Source: [Bacteroides] pectinophilus (GTDB taxonomy: Bacteria; Bacillota; Clostridia; Lachnospirales; Lachnospiraceae). Taken from it: 64,000 nt of DNA. Below the pieces are notes generated by a model. That model searched no databases, was not told where the DNA came from, and was given only the letters and a program-made list of their open reading frames with translations. Positions 8,375-17,141 of this stretch are shown in pieces (positions within the stretch are counted from its first letter, which is position 1; the number at the start of each line of letters is the position of its first letter). Location of the stretch: assembly GCA_025146925.1 (NCBI GenBank), contig CP102260.1:635001-699000 (forward strand), written 5' to 3'. A program made the translations under genes and the position numbers.

Positions 8375-10075
8375 ATGAGTATAAAAAAGAAAATACTTGC
8401 TATGACAATTGGTCCGGTCTTAATTCTGGGACTTATATCGGTTTCATTTACACTGACAATGGTAAAAAGCGCAATGACAGATGAGATACAGGATGCGCTT
8501 AAGGGAACTGCAGCGGCAACGCTTGCTGCATATGACCAGAATGCAGGCGATTATATACAGGCAAGTAATGGAGACATATGGAAGGGAAGTTATAATATCT
8601 CCAAGTCGGAGAGTCTTGTAGATGGAATCAAAGAGAATACGGGAATGGATGTAACATTCTTTTACGGAAGCCAGAGGATAATGACCTCGGCAAAGGATGG
8701 GAATGGTGACAGACTGCTTGGTTCTCCTGCAGGAGAAGTTATTATTGAAAATGTCCTTAATAAAGGCGGGAGTTATTTCAGCAAAAATGTATCACTTAAC
8801 GGGACACTTAACTATGGATATTTTACACCTGTATACCAGAATGGAAGCAGTACTGATATCGTAGGAATGGTATTTGTCGGAACGGATAAGGAACAGAAGA
8901 ATGCGGTAATAAACCATATAATGCTTACGATAGGCGTAGCTGTATGTGTTGTTATGATTATATGTGCCGGTGCAGGCATTAAGATGTCATCTGCAATGAG
9001 CAGAAGTATCAGAACGAGCATAGGAGTTGTTGAGAAGGTTGCAGGAGGCAATCTGGATGTGTTGGTTGATGATAAGCTGCTTAACAGAAAAGATGAGATC
9101 GGAGATCTTTCTAAGGTTACAATAAAGCTTCGGGATGCAATGAAGACAGTTATCATGGATATATCAGCGAATGCAAATGCACTTCTTAATGCGGGAACTG
9201 ACCTCAAGTCTGTAGCAGATAAGACCAATGGAACAATGGAGCAGGTAAGATCAGCGGTGACGATGATTGTTGACAATTCAAGTGAACAGGCCAGAAATTC
9301 ACAGAGCACTTCAGAGCATATGAAGATTATGGGCGAGAATATAACTGAGACATCAGGCGAGGTCGATATGCTTGATAACAATGCAGCGTCAATGCAGCAG
9401 TCAAGTGAGAAAGCATCAGAGACACTTGAAAAGCTGAGAATAATTAACACTGACGTAGAACGTATTATAAACGATGTCAAAGAACAGACCATAAGAACGA
9501 ATAATTCAGTCCAGAAGATACAGGACGCAACTTCATTTATATCATCAATTGCAGAAGAGACGAATCTTCTCAGCCTTAATGCTTCAATAGAAGCAGCAAG
9601 GGCAGGAGAGAGTGGTCGTGGATTTGCAGTCGTTGCAGAACAGATTAAGAAGCTTGCGGAACAGTCTAATACATCAAGCCAGGAGATAGATGATACGGCA
9701 AGAATTCTTATGGAGGATTCAACGAAGGCGGTTGAACTCATGAAGCAGATGCAGGATATAATGGTAAGCCAGAGTGCAAGCATGGAAGAGACACAGGCTG
9801 TTGTTGCCGGTGTACTTGCAGAGATTGAAAGCTCCATGAAGAGTATTGAGCTTATAAAGACCAGCACTCATAAGCTTGAAGCATCACGTAATAAGGTGGT
9901 GTCAGCAGTTGATGAGCTTTCAGAGATTGCACAGAATAATGTCGAAGGTACCAAAAAGACGCATCAGGAGACCGAGGAAGTGGCAGATACATTCAGACAG
10001 GTGTCAGATAGCGCTGAAAAGCTGAGAGAGATAGCAGGGCAGCTGGCAGACAGTATAGATTATTTTAAGATATAA
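8375..10075 (+). CDS. Methyl-accepting chemotaxis protein with single Cache sensor
   Basis: The 566-residue receptor has a first membrane helix (about 7-30), an extracellular Cache-type domain (about 35-180, with [29 protein letters not shown] and a GMVFVGTDK end), a second helix (about 188-212), a HAMP linker ([26 protein letters not shown]) and a long coiled-coil signalling domain. The hairpin tip reads [40 protein letters not shown], which contacts CheA/CheW. ATG 8375 follows GAATGGAGAGGAAA. It is in the same transcription unit as the BMP binding lipoprotein, which probably presents ligand to it. A bidirectional terminator follows. Confidence 0.9.
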   Translation: MSIKKKILAMTIGPVLILGLISVSFTLTMVKSAMTDEIQDALKGTAAATLAAYDQNAGDYIQASNGDIWKGSYNISKSESLVDGIKENTGMDVTFFYGSQRIMTSAKDGNGDRLLGSPAGEVIIENVLNKGGSYFSKNVSLNGTLNYGYFTPVYQNGSSTDIVGMVFVGTDKEQKNAVINHIMLTIGVAVCVVMIICAGAGIKMSSAMSRSIRTSIGVVEKVAGGNLDVLVDDKLLNRKDEIGDLSKVTIKLRDAMKTVIMDISANANALLNAGTDLKSVADKTNGTMEQVRSAVTMIVDNSSEQARNSQSTSEHMKIMGENITETSGEVDMLDNNAASMQQSSEKASETLEKLRIINTDVERIINDVKEQTIRTNNSVQKIQDATSFISSIAEETNLLSLNASIEAARAGESGRGFAVVAEQIKKLAEQSNTSSQEIDDTARILMEDSTKAVELMKQMQDIMVSQSASMEETQAVVAGVLAEIESSMKSIELIKTSTHKLEASRNKVVSAVDELSEIAQNNVEGTKKTHQETEEVADTFRQVSDSAEKLREIAGQLADSIDYFKI

Positions 10076-10090
10076 ATATAATATTGATAA

Positions 10091-10143
10091 AACTAAAAAC
10101 AGATGCACTGTGTTATATAATCAACGGTGCATCTGTTTTAGTT
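10091..10143. terminator. Bidirectional terminator between convergent genes
   Basis: AACTAAAAACAGATGCAC at 10091-10108 pairs with GTGCATCTGTTTTAGTT at 10127-10143 apart from one bulged A. T-rich tracts at both ends suit termination of the chemotaxis gene and of the convergent lipoprotein gene. Confidence 0.75.
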
Positions 10144-10184
10144 TGCTTAAATTACGCAATATCAGCATAGAACTTTCGGGAGTG

Positions 10185-10790
10185 TCATTCTACCGGCGCA
10201 TTGCAGATAATCTTCGTCGAAGGATATGCGGCGGCGAGCTTATCTGTGAATGTATCAACTAATTCATCATACCCCCATAACACAACTACATAATCCTCTG
10301 TCACGGCTATCACATACTTGTCCGGAAATCCGTCGAGCCAGTGACGCTGTACAATGTTGGCCTTGACAGCATCTGTTACGGTTGATGAATCAGCAGGATT
10401 CTTGAGGTGGAAAACACCGCAGGTAAATGCGTTGGCAAGCATCATATGTGACAGGGATGCAGCATTGTCAATCTTGTCAGCACAGTCCGCAGGAAAACCG
10501 AGAGCACGGTCAAGTCCATCAATGTCACTGACTGAATATACGCCGGGTGCATCTTCAGTGGCATTATTATGTGATACATCGCCTCCTGCAGCATAGAATC
10601 GTTCATCTTCATTGTAACTGTTCCATACAGTATTAAGAAGTTCAAGCGAACTGCCGATTGCATGCTGCGATGCCTGTGTGCTTCCTGCTGCGGTATTATT
10701 GCCGTTGTTGCCGGTGGTGCAGCCTACAAATGACGAGATGACTGCGGTGCCTGCAAGTATAAAAATCCAATGTCTGAAACCTTTATTCAT
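10185..10790 (-). CDS. Small lipoprotein of unknown function
   Basis: I do not recognise this 201-residue protein. It has a lipoprotein signal (HWIFILAGTAVISSFVGC, lipobox FVGC), an Asn/Gly/Thr linker, and a mature domain with MMLANAFTCGVFHLKNP and YVIAVTEDYVVVLWGYDELVD, ending with a likely beta-strand and KIICNAPVE. Two cysteines in the mature part could pair outside the membrane. ATG 10790 follows GAATGGAGGTTTTT. The leader contains one copy of the structured repeat described at 10791-10890. Confidence 0.6.
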   Translation of the reverse strand: MNKGFRHWIFILAGTAVISSFVGCTTGNNGNNTAAGSTQASQHAIGSSLELLNTVWNSYNEDERFYAAGGDVSHNNATEDAPGVYSVSDIDGLDRALGFPADCADKIDNAASLSHMMLANAFTCGVFHLKNPADSSTVTDAVKANIVQRHWLDGFPDKYVIAVTEDYVVVLWGYDELVDTFTDKLAAAYPSTKIICNAPVE

Positions 10791-10890
10791 AAAAACCTCC
10801 ATTCTTGCGCTGCTTTCAAGCGCATCTTAAGTTTGTGCGTAAGCACAAACCTTGCGTGTGAAAAATGTATTTTTCACACTAACCTCCATA
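10791..10890 (-). repeat. Structured ribosome-site repeat, copy R1 (short form)
   Basis: Read on the minus strand it starts TATGGAGGTTAGTGTG and ends GAATGGAGGTTTTT followed by ATG of the lipoprotein gene. Between lie three hairpins: GTGTGAAAAAT/ATTTTTCACAC, GTTTGTGC/GCACAAAC and TGCGCT/AGCGCA. It shares the first hairpin and the duplicated GGAG ends with the copies at 11907, 15282, 28763 and 30290, but differs in its middle. Confidence 0.65.
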
Positions 10891-10945
10891 AAAATAAAAC
10901 ACCGATAATATAAATCTGCAGATTCTAATATATAGATTTTTTAAT

Positions 10946-10973
10946 ATTATAACATGGAAAGTTGTATTTTGAA
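10946..10973 (-). promoter_or_regulatory. Promoter for the lipoprotein gene
   Basis: On the minus strand TTCAAA (10973-10968) and TATAAT (10951-10946) are 16 nt apart. The transcript would carry repeat R1 as its leader. Confidence 0.5.
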
Positions 10974-11210
10974 AGGATAAAAGTGCAGCCGGTGCAGTGG
11001 AATTCCGGTAGTGAATTTTCATAGATTTTACACAATTAATATATTTATGTGATAGCAGCAGTTACGTTTGTAATGTACGATGAGAGCAGTTCATTGAAAG
11101 GAAACAGCTGTATGAAAAAACGGATGTGATTGATACTAATGTCTTTATTCAGGCATCATATGCGGTAAAAAGGCTGTAATAAAGCCGTAAGAAGGCTGGA
11201 GGGAATATAT
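10974..11210. other. Intergenic region with no identified gene
   Basis: Apart from a five-codon open frame with a fair ribosome site (ATG 11112, MKKRM) and a short AAGGCTG/CAGCC-type imperfect repeat just before the HD gene, I see nothing here that I can name. Confidence 0.3.
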
Positions 11211-11867
11211 TTGAAATACAGTGAAATTATTAAAAATGAGGAAGTCCTTGCATATATACGCAAGGGCAATGAAAAGCTTGGCATGCTTGGTTATACCGAC
11301 CCTTCCGAGGTCCATACCGCAATAGTGGCAAAGCATGCTGCAATGATACTTAAGCAGTTCGGGTATCCTGAACATGATATAGAGCTTGCCAAGATTGCCG
11401 GATTTATGCATGACATAGGTAATGCAGTCAACAGAAGCCATCATGCAGAGTATGGTGCAATTCTTGCCGTACAGATATTGGAAAAGGCGGGTATGAGCCT
11501 TGAGGACCGTGTTGAGGTAATGTCTGTAATAGGTAACCATGATGAGTCAACGGGTGGCGCTTATGATGCAATATCTGCGGCACTTATTATAGCTGATAAG
11601 ACGGATGTGCGCCGCAACCGCGTGCGCAATACAGACCTTGCCAGCTTTGACATACACGACAGGGTCAATTATGCCGTTACGGAGGCAAAACTTAAGCTTA
11701 ATACCGAAAAGTCAGTTATATCGCTTAACCTTAAGATAGACGAGAACATATGCACAATGTATGAATATTTTGACATATTTTTAGGGAGGATGATGATGTG
11801 CCGCAAAGCAGCGGAGATACTTGGAGCACGTTTTAAGCTTACAGCTAACGGAAGTAAGGTTTTATAA
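11211..11867 (+). CDS. HD-domain phosphohydrolase
   Basis: The 218-residue protein carries an HD metal-dependent phosphohydrolase domain over its first 130 residues: VHTAIVAKHAAMIL, the HD pair in IAGFMHDIGNAVNRSHHAEYGA, and a later IGNHDE and ALIIADKTDVRR, which together supply the expected His/Asp ligands. Substrate is unknown; relatives act on nucleotides or phosphomonoesters. The start is a TTG at 11211, placed 7 nt after GGAGGGA; the first ATG would remove the conserved N-terminus. It is followed by a zinc-phospholipase-like gene and an MFS transporter on the same strand. Confidence 0.85.
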   Translation: MKYSEIIKNEEVLAYIRKGNEKLGMLGYTDPSEVHTAIVAKHAAMILKQFGYPEHDIELAKIAGFMHDIGNAVNRSHHAEYGAILAVQILEKAGMSLEDRVEVMSVIGNHDESTGGAYDAISAALIIADKTDVRRNRVRNTDLASFDIHDRVNYAVTEAKLKLNTEKSVISLNLKIDENICTMYEYFDIFLGRMMMCRKAAEILGARFKLTANGSKVL

Positions 11868-11906
11868 ATATACAGCGGACAGATATATTAAGAGACAGAC
11901 ACATAA

Positions 11907-11999
11907 GGAGAATAGTGTGAAAAACAGATTAATATCTGTAACAGATTAATATCTGTTTTTCACACAGCTATTTGTGGTGCCTGCGGAATGGAGAATATT
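11907..11999 (+). repeat. Structured ribosome-site repeat, copy R2 (short form)
   Basis: It opens with AAGGAGAATAGTGTG and closes with GCCTGCGGAATGGAGAATATT just before ATG 12000. The first hairpin is long (GTGTGAAAAACAGAT pairs with ATCTGTTTTTCACAC, and the interior is itself near-palindromic). The two middle hairpins of the long copies at 15282, 28763 and 30290 are missing, leaving only AGCTATTTGTG joined to GTGCCTGCGGAATGGAG. Confidence 0.7.
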
Positions 12000-12857
12000 A
12001 TGCCATCTACATATGCTCACTACAGAATGGGAAAAGAATTGATTAAAGCACTGTCTGAGAGCCGGCAGACGATAATACGCAATAATATTGAGCTTTATCT
12101 TATAGGACTTCACGGGCCGGATATCCTTTTCTATTATAAGCCGCTTAAGCGTAACCATGTAAACAGCGTGGGGTATGGCATGCATGAAAGAAGCGGACGG
12201 GAGTTCTTTGAAAATGCTGCAAAAGTAATTAAAGCACATCACGGTGATGACGCATACAAGGCATATGTATATGGCGTGATATGCCACTTCTCACTTGATG
12301 TAATGTGCCACGGATACATAGATGAAAAGATACAGGCAAGCGGAGTAAGCCATGCAGAGATAGAAGTTGAATTTGACAGAATGCTTATGCTGCTTGACCA
12401 TCTTGACCCGGTCAGACATGTACTTACCGGACATATAGTGCCATCAGATTATAATTCATCAGTGATACACTGCTTTTATAATGGCATAGAGCGCAGGGAA
12501 GTGAAGAAGGCGCTTGGAGGAATGATTTACAATAACAGTCTGCTTCTTGCTCCGTCAAGAATCAAAAGGGCGTTAATATACCTGCTATTGCTTGTCTCAG
12601 GTAATTATAAGGAAATGCATGGCCTTATTGTCAATTACAGGAAAAATTCTAAATGTGAAGACAGCAACAGGCAATTAATGCAGCTGTATAAAAAGGCAGG
12701 GAAGAAAGCAGTCATGCTGATTGAAGAGTATGATGGATACCTTGACGGAACACATCCGCTTAATCCGATATATAACTATACATTTGGTTCTAAACCGGGC
12801 GAAGCTTGTACAGATGCCCCGGCTGGGAAGAAAGAAGGTTACAAAGATGCGGTTTAG
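12000..12857 (+). CDS. Zinc-dependent phospholipase C family protein
   Basis: The 285-residue protein matches the zinc-dependent phospholipase C/S1-P1-like fold used by a large clostridial family: MPSTYAHYRMGKEL at the start, LYLIGLHGPDILFYY, YVYGVICHFSLDVMCHGYID and a histidine/aspartate-rich core. There is no signal peptide, so unlike the secreted toxins it is probably cytoplasmic; substrate unknown. ATG 12000 was chosen because it follows GGAATGGAGAATATT; an ATG inside that motif at 11988 is in frame but is part of the ribosome site. Its end overlaps the MFS gene by 11 nt. Confidence 0.85.
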   Translation: MPSTYAHYRMGKELIKALSESRQTIIRNNIELYLIGLHGPDILFYYKPLKRNHVNSVGYGMHERSGREFFENAAKVIKAHHGDDAYKAYVYGVICHFSLDVMCHGYIDEKIQASGVSHAEIEVEFDRMLMLLDHLDPVRHVLTGHIVPSDYNSSVIHCFYNGIERREVKKALGGMIYNNSLLLAPSRIKRALIYLLLLVSGNYKEMHGLIVNYRKNSKCEDSNRQLMQLYKKAGKKAVMLIEEYDGYLDGTHPLNPIYNYTFGSKPGEACTDAPAGKKEGYKDAV

Positions 12858-14142
12858 ACTTACAAAAAATGAACGTAACTGGGTACTGTATGATGTTGGC
12901 AATTCAGCTTTTGTACTATTAGTATCAACTATAATGCCGATATATTTTAATTACCTGGCCGGCAATGCGGGGCTTTCATCAGCAGACTATATGGCCTATT
13001 GGGGATATGCGGCTTCAATTGTTACAATTATTGTTGCAGTTCTGGGTCCTGTTATGGGCACACTTGCAGATACAAAGGACTTCAAGAAGCAGGTATTTAC
13101 AATATCAATGCTTGCCGGTGCAGCAGGCTGCATATGCCTTGGGCTGGCAAGACAATGGGTGATGTTTATTATTATTTACATTATTGCAAAGACGGGTTTC
13201 TCATGCAGCCTTATATTTTATGACTCAATGCTTACTGATATAACTGTTGATGAAAGAATGGACAATGTGTCATCACATGGATTTGCATGGGGGTATATAG
13301 GAAGCTGCATTCCGTTTGCAGCGTGTCTTGTACTTGTGCTTGGCGCAGGAAGAATAGGCATATCAATGGAAACTGCAATGACGGTTACATTTGCAGTAAC
13401 AGCTGTATGGTGGATTGCAATGACAATTCCGCTGCTTAAGACCTATAGGCAGAAATATTATGCTGAGAAAAAGAAGAATGCGGTAAAAGACAGTTTTGCA
13501 AGACTTGGGAATACATTTAAAAATGTAAAACAGAATAAAAAAGTATTCGTGTTTCTGCTTGCATTTTTCTTCTATATTGATGGCGTGTATACAATAATAG
13601 ATATGGCTACAGCATACGGACAGGCGCTGGGGCTTGACAGCACCGGACTTCTGATGGCACTGCTTGTCACACAGATAGTAGCATTTCCATGCTCTATCGC
13701 ATTTGGCAGATTGTCTCAGAAGATAAAATCAGAGAGGCTTATAATTGTATGCATTACTGCATATTTTGGCATTGCTGTATTCGCAATGTTTTTACATACA
13801 CAGGCTCAATTCTGGATACTTGCGATAGTTGTTGGAATGTTTCAGGGAGGGATACAGGCACTTTCACGTTCTTACTTCACCAAAATAATTCCTGCAGGAC
13901 AGTCAGGGGAATATTTTGGGCTGATGGATATATGCGGCAAAGGCGCATCATTCATGGGAACAACCATTGTAAGTGTTGTATCGCAGATGACGGGCAATGT
14001 AAGTAAGGGCGTTGGAATGATAGCTGTATTGTTTGTTGCAGGCATGGTATTTTTCATATACTCATTAAGAGTTGAACCTGAGAAAAAGGAGCAGCGGGAA
14101 GAACTTATAAAAAGTAAGCTGGCTGTTACGGAAGAATATTAA
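12847..14142 (+). CDS. MFS transporter, UMF1/Atg22-like
   Basis: The 431-residue protein has about twelve membrane helices and the UMF1-family signature start RLTKNERNWVLYDVGNSAFVLLVSTIMPIYF, followed by GPVMGTLADTKDFKKQVF between helices 2 and 3 and GMFQGGIQALSRSYFTKIIP in the second half. Members resemble the yeast vacuolar effluxer Atg22 and are presumed to export amino acids or similar solutes. AGAAGG lies 8 nt before ATG 12847. The start lies inside the end of the phospholipase-like gene (11-nt overlap), so the two are translationally coupled. Confidence 0.85.
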   Translation: MRFRLTKNERNWVLYDVGNSAFVLLVSTIMPIYFNYLAGNAGLSSADYMAYWGYAASIVTIIVAVLGPVMGTLADTKDFKKQVFTISMLAGAAGCICLGLARQWVMFIIIYIIAKTGFSCSLIFYDSMLTDITVDERMDNVSSHGFAWGYIGSCIPFAACLVLVLGAGRIGISMETAMTVTFAVTAVWWIAMTIPLLKTYRQKYYAEKKKNAVKDSFARLGNTFKNVKQNKKVFVFLLAFFFYIDGVYTIIDMATAYGQALGLDSTGLLMALLVTQIVAFPCSIAFGRLSQKIKSERLIIVCITAYFGIAVFAMFLHTQAQFWILAIVVGMFQGGIQALSRSYFTKIIPAGQSGEYFGLMDICGKGASFMGTTIVSVVSQMTGNVSKGVGMIAVLFVAGMVFFIYSLRVEPEKKEQREELIKSKLAVTEEY

Positions 14143-14252
14143 AATCATATTGATATGAATAAAATCATATAATGCGTGACACACTTTTCAAGTACGGATA
14201 TTAAGATATATATCATGCTGTATGGCAGTGATATGTTGTAATATGCCGAATC

Positions 14253-14281
14253 TTGACAAGTGTGTTATTTTATTATAAAAG
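14253..14281 (+). promoter_or_regulatory. Promoter for the FFTR-thioredoxin operon
   Basis: TTGACA (14253-14258) and TAAAAG (14276-14281) are 17 nt apart. Transcription would begin near 14288, about 90 nt before the chosen start codon, which argues against the long N-terminal extensions that are open in the same frame. Confidence 0.6.
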
Positions 14282-14378
14282 TAATATAGCAATGCGGGTG
14301 ATTAAAATGTCAGATCCGGCATCATATAACAATATTCTGATTCCCGGATATAAGTTTTCCGGATATATGAGGAGCACT

Positions 14379-15281
14379 ATGAGGTACGATATAGCAGTAA
14401 TAGGAACAGGACCGGCAGGAGTGTCAGCCGCAATTACGGCAAAAGTCCGTAATAAGAATATTATTCTGATAGGGCCGGAGTCGATGAGCCGGAAGATCAG
14501 GAAAGCCCGGACAATCAGGAATTATCCGGGGCTGCCTGATATAAGCGGTGACGCTCTTGCTGATGCGTATAATAAGCAGCTTGCGTCGCTTGGAATAGAG
14601 ATTACAGATACAAAAGTGAATATGGTATATTCAATGGGAAACTATTTTTCATTACAGACGTCAGGCGGCATTCTCGAGGCATCAGTGGTCATACTGGCAA
14701 CCGGGGTTATACCCGGAGCTTCTCTGCCCGGGGAGAATGACTATTTGGGGAGAGGCGTAAGCTATTGTGCTACATGTGATGCTTTATTTTATAAGGGAAA
14801 GACAGTGGCTGTTATAGGATATTCACAAAAAGCAGAGGAAGAAGCTGAATTCCTTGCAGAGACATCAGAAAAGGTGTATTATTTCCCTGTGACCGGAGCG
14901 GAATATAAGAATTGTGGAATAGGTGGGGATGACGTACAAGGCGCTGCCGCGCCAGAGAAATATCATAACATAGAGGTCATATATGATATTCCTCAAAAGA
15001 TTACAGGAGAACTGAAAGCAGACACACTTGTATGCTCCGGCAGAAGTTATCAGGCTGATGGCATATTTGTTCTCAGGGATAATATAGCTGCGGACAGGCT
15101 TGTTCCGGGACTTAATATGGTGAACGGACACGTTGAGACAGACATGTCAATGTGTACGAACATTAAGGGGTGCTTTGCGTGTGGAGATATAACAGGCACG
15201 CCATATCAGTATATAAAGGCAGCAGGACAGGGGAACGTGGCTGCATTGTCTGCAGTGGACTATCTTAAGACATTATTATAA
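14379..15281 (+). CDS. Thioredoxin reductase lacking NADPH motifs (FFTR-like)
   Basis: The 300-residue flavoprotein has the FAD motif GTGPAG (residues 9-14), LATG (107-109 region), the redox pair in YCATCD (Cys130, Cys133) and the C-terminal FAD motif CGDITG. In NADPH-dependent TrxB the second nucleotide domain reads GGGxSAxEEA followed by HRRxxxRA. Here the positions read GYSQKAEEEA (147-156) and YYFPVTGAEY (168-177), so the glycine-rich loop and the arginines that bind the 2'-phosphate are gone. This is the pattern of ferredoxin-dependent flavin thioredoxin reductases of Clostridia. Start 14379 follows GAGGAG; ATG 14307 and 14367 are possible alternatives. Thioredoxin is the next gene. Electron donor is inferred. 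Confidence 0.8.
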   Translation: MRYDIAVIGTGPAGVSAAITAKVRNKNIILIGPESMSRKIRKARTIRNYPGLPDISGDALADAYNKQLASLGIEITDTKVNMVYSMGNYFSLQTSGGILEASVVILATGVIPGASLPGENDYLGRGVSYCATCDALFYKGKTVAVIGYSQKAEEEAEFLAETSEKVYYFPVTGAEYKNCGIGGDDVQGAAAPEKYHNIEVIYDIPQKITGELKADTLVCSGRSYQADGIFVLRDNIAADRLVPGLNMVNGHVETDMSMCTNIKGCFACGDITGTPYQYIKAAGQGNVAALSAVDYLKTLL

Positions 15282-15434
15282 GAATGGAGATAGTGTGAAA
15301 AATCAGCCTGATAGCTGATTTTTCACACAGCTGTTTGTGCCGCAGGCGCCACAAACAGCATCTATCGCAGAGCCAAATCTGACATTTGGCCCGCGATTCC
15401 TCCGGCACTTTGTGCCTGCGGAATGGAGATTAGT
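15282..15434 (+). repeat. Structured ribosome-site repeat, copy R3 (long form)
   Basis: The element starts right after the reductase stop codon with GAATGGAGATAGTGTG and ends with GGAATGGAGATTAGT before ATG 15435 of trx. Four hairpins follow in order: GTGTGAAAAATCAG/CTGATTTTTCACAC; GCTGTTTGTG/CACAAACAGC; GCCAAAT/ATTTGGC with outer CGC/GCG; and ATTCC-GGCAC/GTGCC-GGAAT, the last pairing part of the Shine-Dalgarno. Compared with copies R4 and R5, the second stem has a G-C pair where they have A-T, and the first has TCAG/CTGA where R4 has TAAG/CTTA: compensatory changes. Confidence 0.8.
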
Positions 15435-15746
15435 ATGGTTAAGAAGATTAAAAATAATGATTTGAGCGAAGTTAAGGCAAGTGGATGCGCACTTGTTGAT
15501 TTTTCGGCAGCATGGTGTGGACCATGTAATATGCTGGCACCTGTACTTGAGGAGCTTTCGGATGAGATGGATGGCGTGGCATTTTTCAATGCAGACGCAG
15601 AAGCCAATATGGAGCTGTCATCAAAGTATGGAGTTACGAGCATCCCTGCACTTTTTATATTCAGGGACGGACGTCCGGTAGCACAGACGGTAGGTTTCCA
15701 GCCTAAGGAAGTAATTAAGGGCTGGATAGAGAGTAACAGGAATTAA
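15435..15746 (+). CDS. trxA: Thioredoxin
   Basis: The 103-residue protein is a standard thioredoxin: LVDFSAAWCGPCNMLAPVLEEL with the WCGPC active site near residue 30, the cis-proline in VTSIPALFIF and GFQPKEVIKGWI at the end. It reduces disulfides in cytoplasmic proteins and is the expected partner of the flavin reductase just upstream. ATG 15435 follows GGAATGGAGATTAGT; the ATG at 15423 belongs to the ribosome site. The 153-nt structured repeat R3 separates it from the reductase gene and may set its translation. Confidence 0.95.
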   Translation: MVKKIKNNDLSEVKASGCALVDFSAAWCGPCNMLAPVLEELSDEMDGVAFFNADAEANMELSSKYGVTSIPALFIFRDGRPVAQTVGFQPKEVIKGWIESNRN

Positions 15747-15782
15747 TATACATCTGAATAAAACATATAAAAGAGGTTTCAA

Positions 15783-17141
15783 ATGCGTTCAAAAAAAATA
15801 GATATGACCAAGGGACCGATTTTAAAACTTGTTTTTCTATTTGCACTGCCGATATGTGTGGGAAATGTGCTGCAGATGCTTTATAATACCGTAGATTCGA
15901 TTATTATAGGCAACTTCTGTGGCGCAGCTTCACTGGCGGCTGTTGGAACAAGCGCGCAGCCTGTTGAGATGATTCTGTGTATATTTCTGGGACTTGGAAC
16001 AGGAATATCGATACTCATCTCGCAGTATGCAGGCGCAAAAGATCAGGAGAACCTTAAGAAAACAGTGAATACGGCATCTGCATTTGTATATATGTGTGCG
16101 ATACCGCTGACTGTTCTGGGATTTTTTATCGGTCCGCTTATTCTGCGTTTTATGGGTGTGCCGGAAGATACATGGAGTCTGGCAGTTACATATATAGATA
16201 TAATGTTCCTTGGCACACTGGGCAATATCGGATATAACATAAATGCAGGAATACTGCGTGGGCTTGGTGACAGCAGTTCATCCCTTATATTTCTTGTAAT
16301 ATCATGTGTTGTTAATATTGTGCTTGATATGATATTTGTTGCCGGGCTGCATCTTGATGTTGGCGGAGCCGCTGCGGCTACATCTATTGCCATGTTCTGT
16401 TCATGGTTCTTCAGTGTATGGTATATAAAAAAGAAGTATCCTGAACTGGAATTCAGGCTGAGACCCGGGCGCATAGACAAGTCAGTCATGAAGGATATAG
16501 TGTCTGTCGGTCTTCCGCTTGGACTTAACAATTCTATATATTCAATCGGACATATCCTTATGCAGGGACTGATAAATGCACAGGGGTCAGTATTCATGGC
16601 AGGCTGTGTTGTCGGTAATAAGGTTAACGGAATTGCCAATGTTGCCATTACGTCAATGTCAAGTGCCGGAACAACATTTGCAGGGCAGAATCTGGGAGCG
16701 GATGAATACGCGAGACTCCGTAAGGGAGGAAAACTCATACCATTCGTGTCAGGTGCAATAACATGTGTGTCCGGGCTTATCGTAACATTTTTATTAAGTC
16801 CGTATATAGTAAGGATATTTACAAGTGACCGTGCGGTAATGGATGTCGGCATACTGTATATACACTGTATACTGCCTTTTTCGTGGATGTATGCAATATT
16901 CAACGGAATAATCTGTTATGCCAACGGACTGGGAGAAGTCAGATATCCGACTATAATTAATATACTTGTTTTGTGGGCTGTAAGAATACCATGCGGATAT
17001 TTTATATCGTATTTTATAGATGGAAGATATGTTAATGCATGTGTTGCAGTAAGTTTTGCATTCGGAATGATATGCATGATGGCGTTTTATGGCACAAAGA
17101 GATGGAAAGAAATATGCAGGCTTGCCGGGCAGATGCAATGA
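15783..17141 (+). CDS. MATE-family multidrug/sodium antiporter
   Basis: The 452-residue membrane protein has twelve predicted helices and the MATE (NorM/DinF) pattern: DMTKGPILKLVFLFALPI at the start, LYNTVDSIIIGNFCGAASLAAVG, a matching second half starting DIVSVGLPLGLNNSIYSIGHIL, and GTTFAGQNLGADEYAR. MATE pumps export cationic drugs or metabolites against sodium or protons. AGAGG lies 8 nt before ATG 15783. The last codons form the left arm of the terminator hairpin. Confidence 0.9.
   Translation: MRSKKIDMTKGPILKLVFLFALPICVGNVLQMLYNTVDSIIIGNFCGAASLAAVGTSAQPVEMILCIFLGLGTGISILISQYAGAKDQENLKKTVNTASAFVYMCAIPLTVLGFFIGPLILRFMGVPEDTWSLAVTYIDIMFLGTLGNIGYNINAGILRGLGDSSSSLIFLVISCVVNIVLDMIFVAGLHLDVGGAAAATSIAMFCSWFFSVWYIKKKYPELEFRLRPGRIDKSVMKDIVSVGLPLGLNNSIYSIGHILMQGLINAQGSVFMAGCVVGNKVNGIANVAITSMSSAGTTFAGQNLGADEYARLRKGGKLIPFVSGAITCVSGLIVTFLLSPYIVRIFTSDRAVMDVGILYIHCILPFSWMYAIFNGIICYANGLGEVRYPTIINILVLWAVRIPCGYFISYFIDGRYVNACVAVSFAFGMICMMAFYGTKRWKEICRLAGQMQ

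Noticed and set aside
8812-9867. Long open frame (351 codons) antisense to the chemotaxis receptor
   Set aside because: It mirrors the repetitive coiled-coil coding sequence of the receptor, has Ser/Ile-rich nonsense composition and no ribosome site.
11112-11129. Five-codon frame MKKRM with a fair ribosome site
   Set aside because: Too short to support as a gene; no terminator or attenuator follows to make it a leader peptide.
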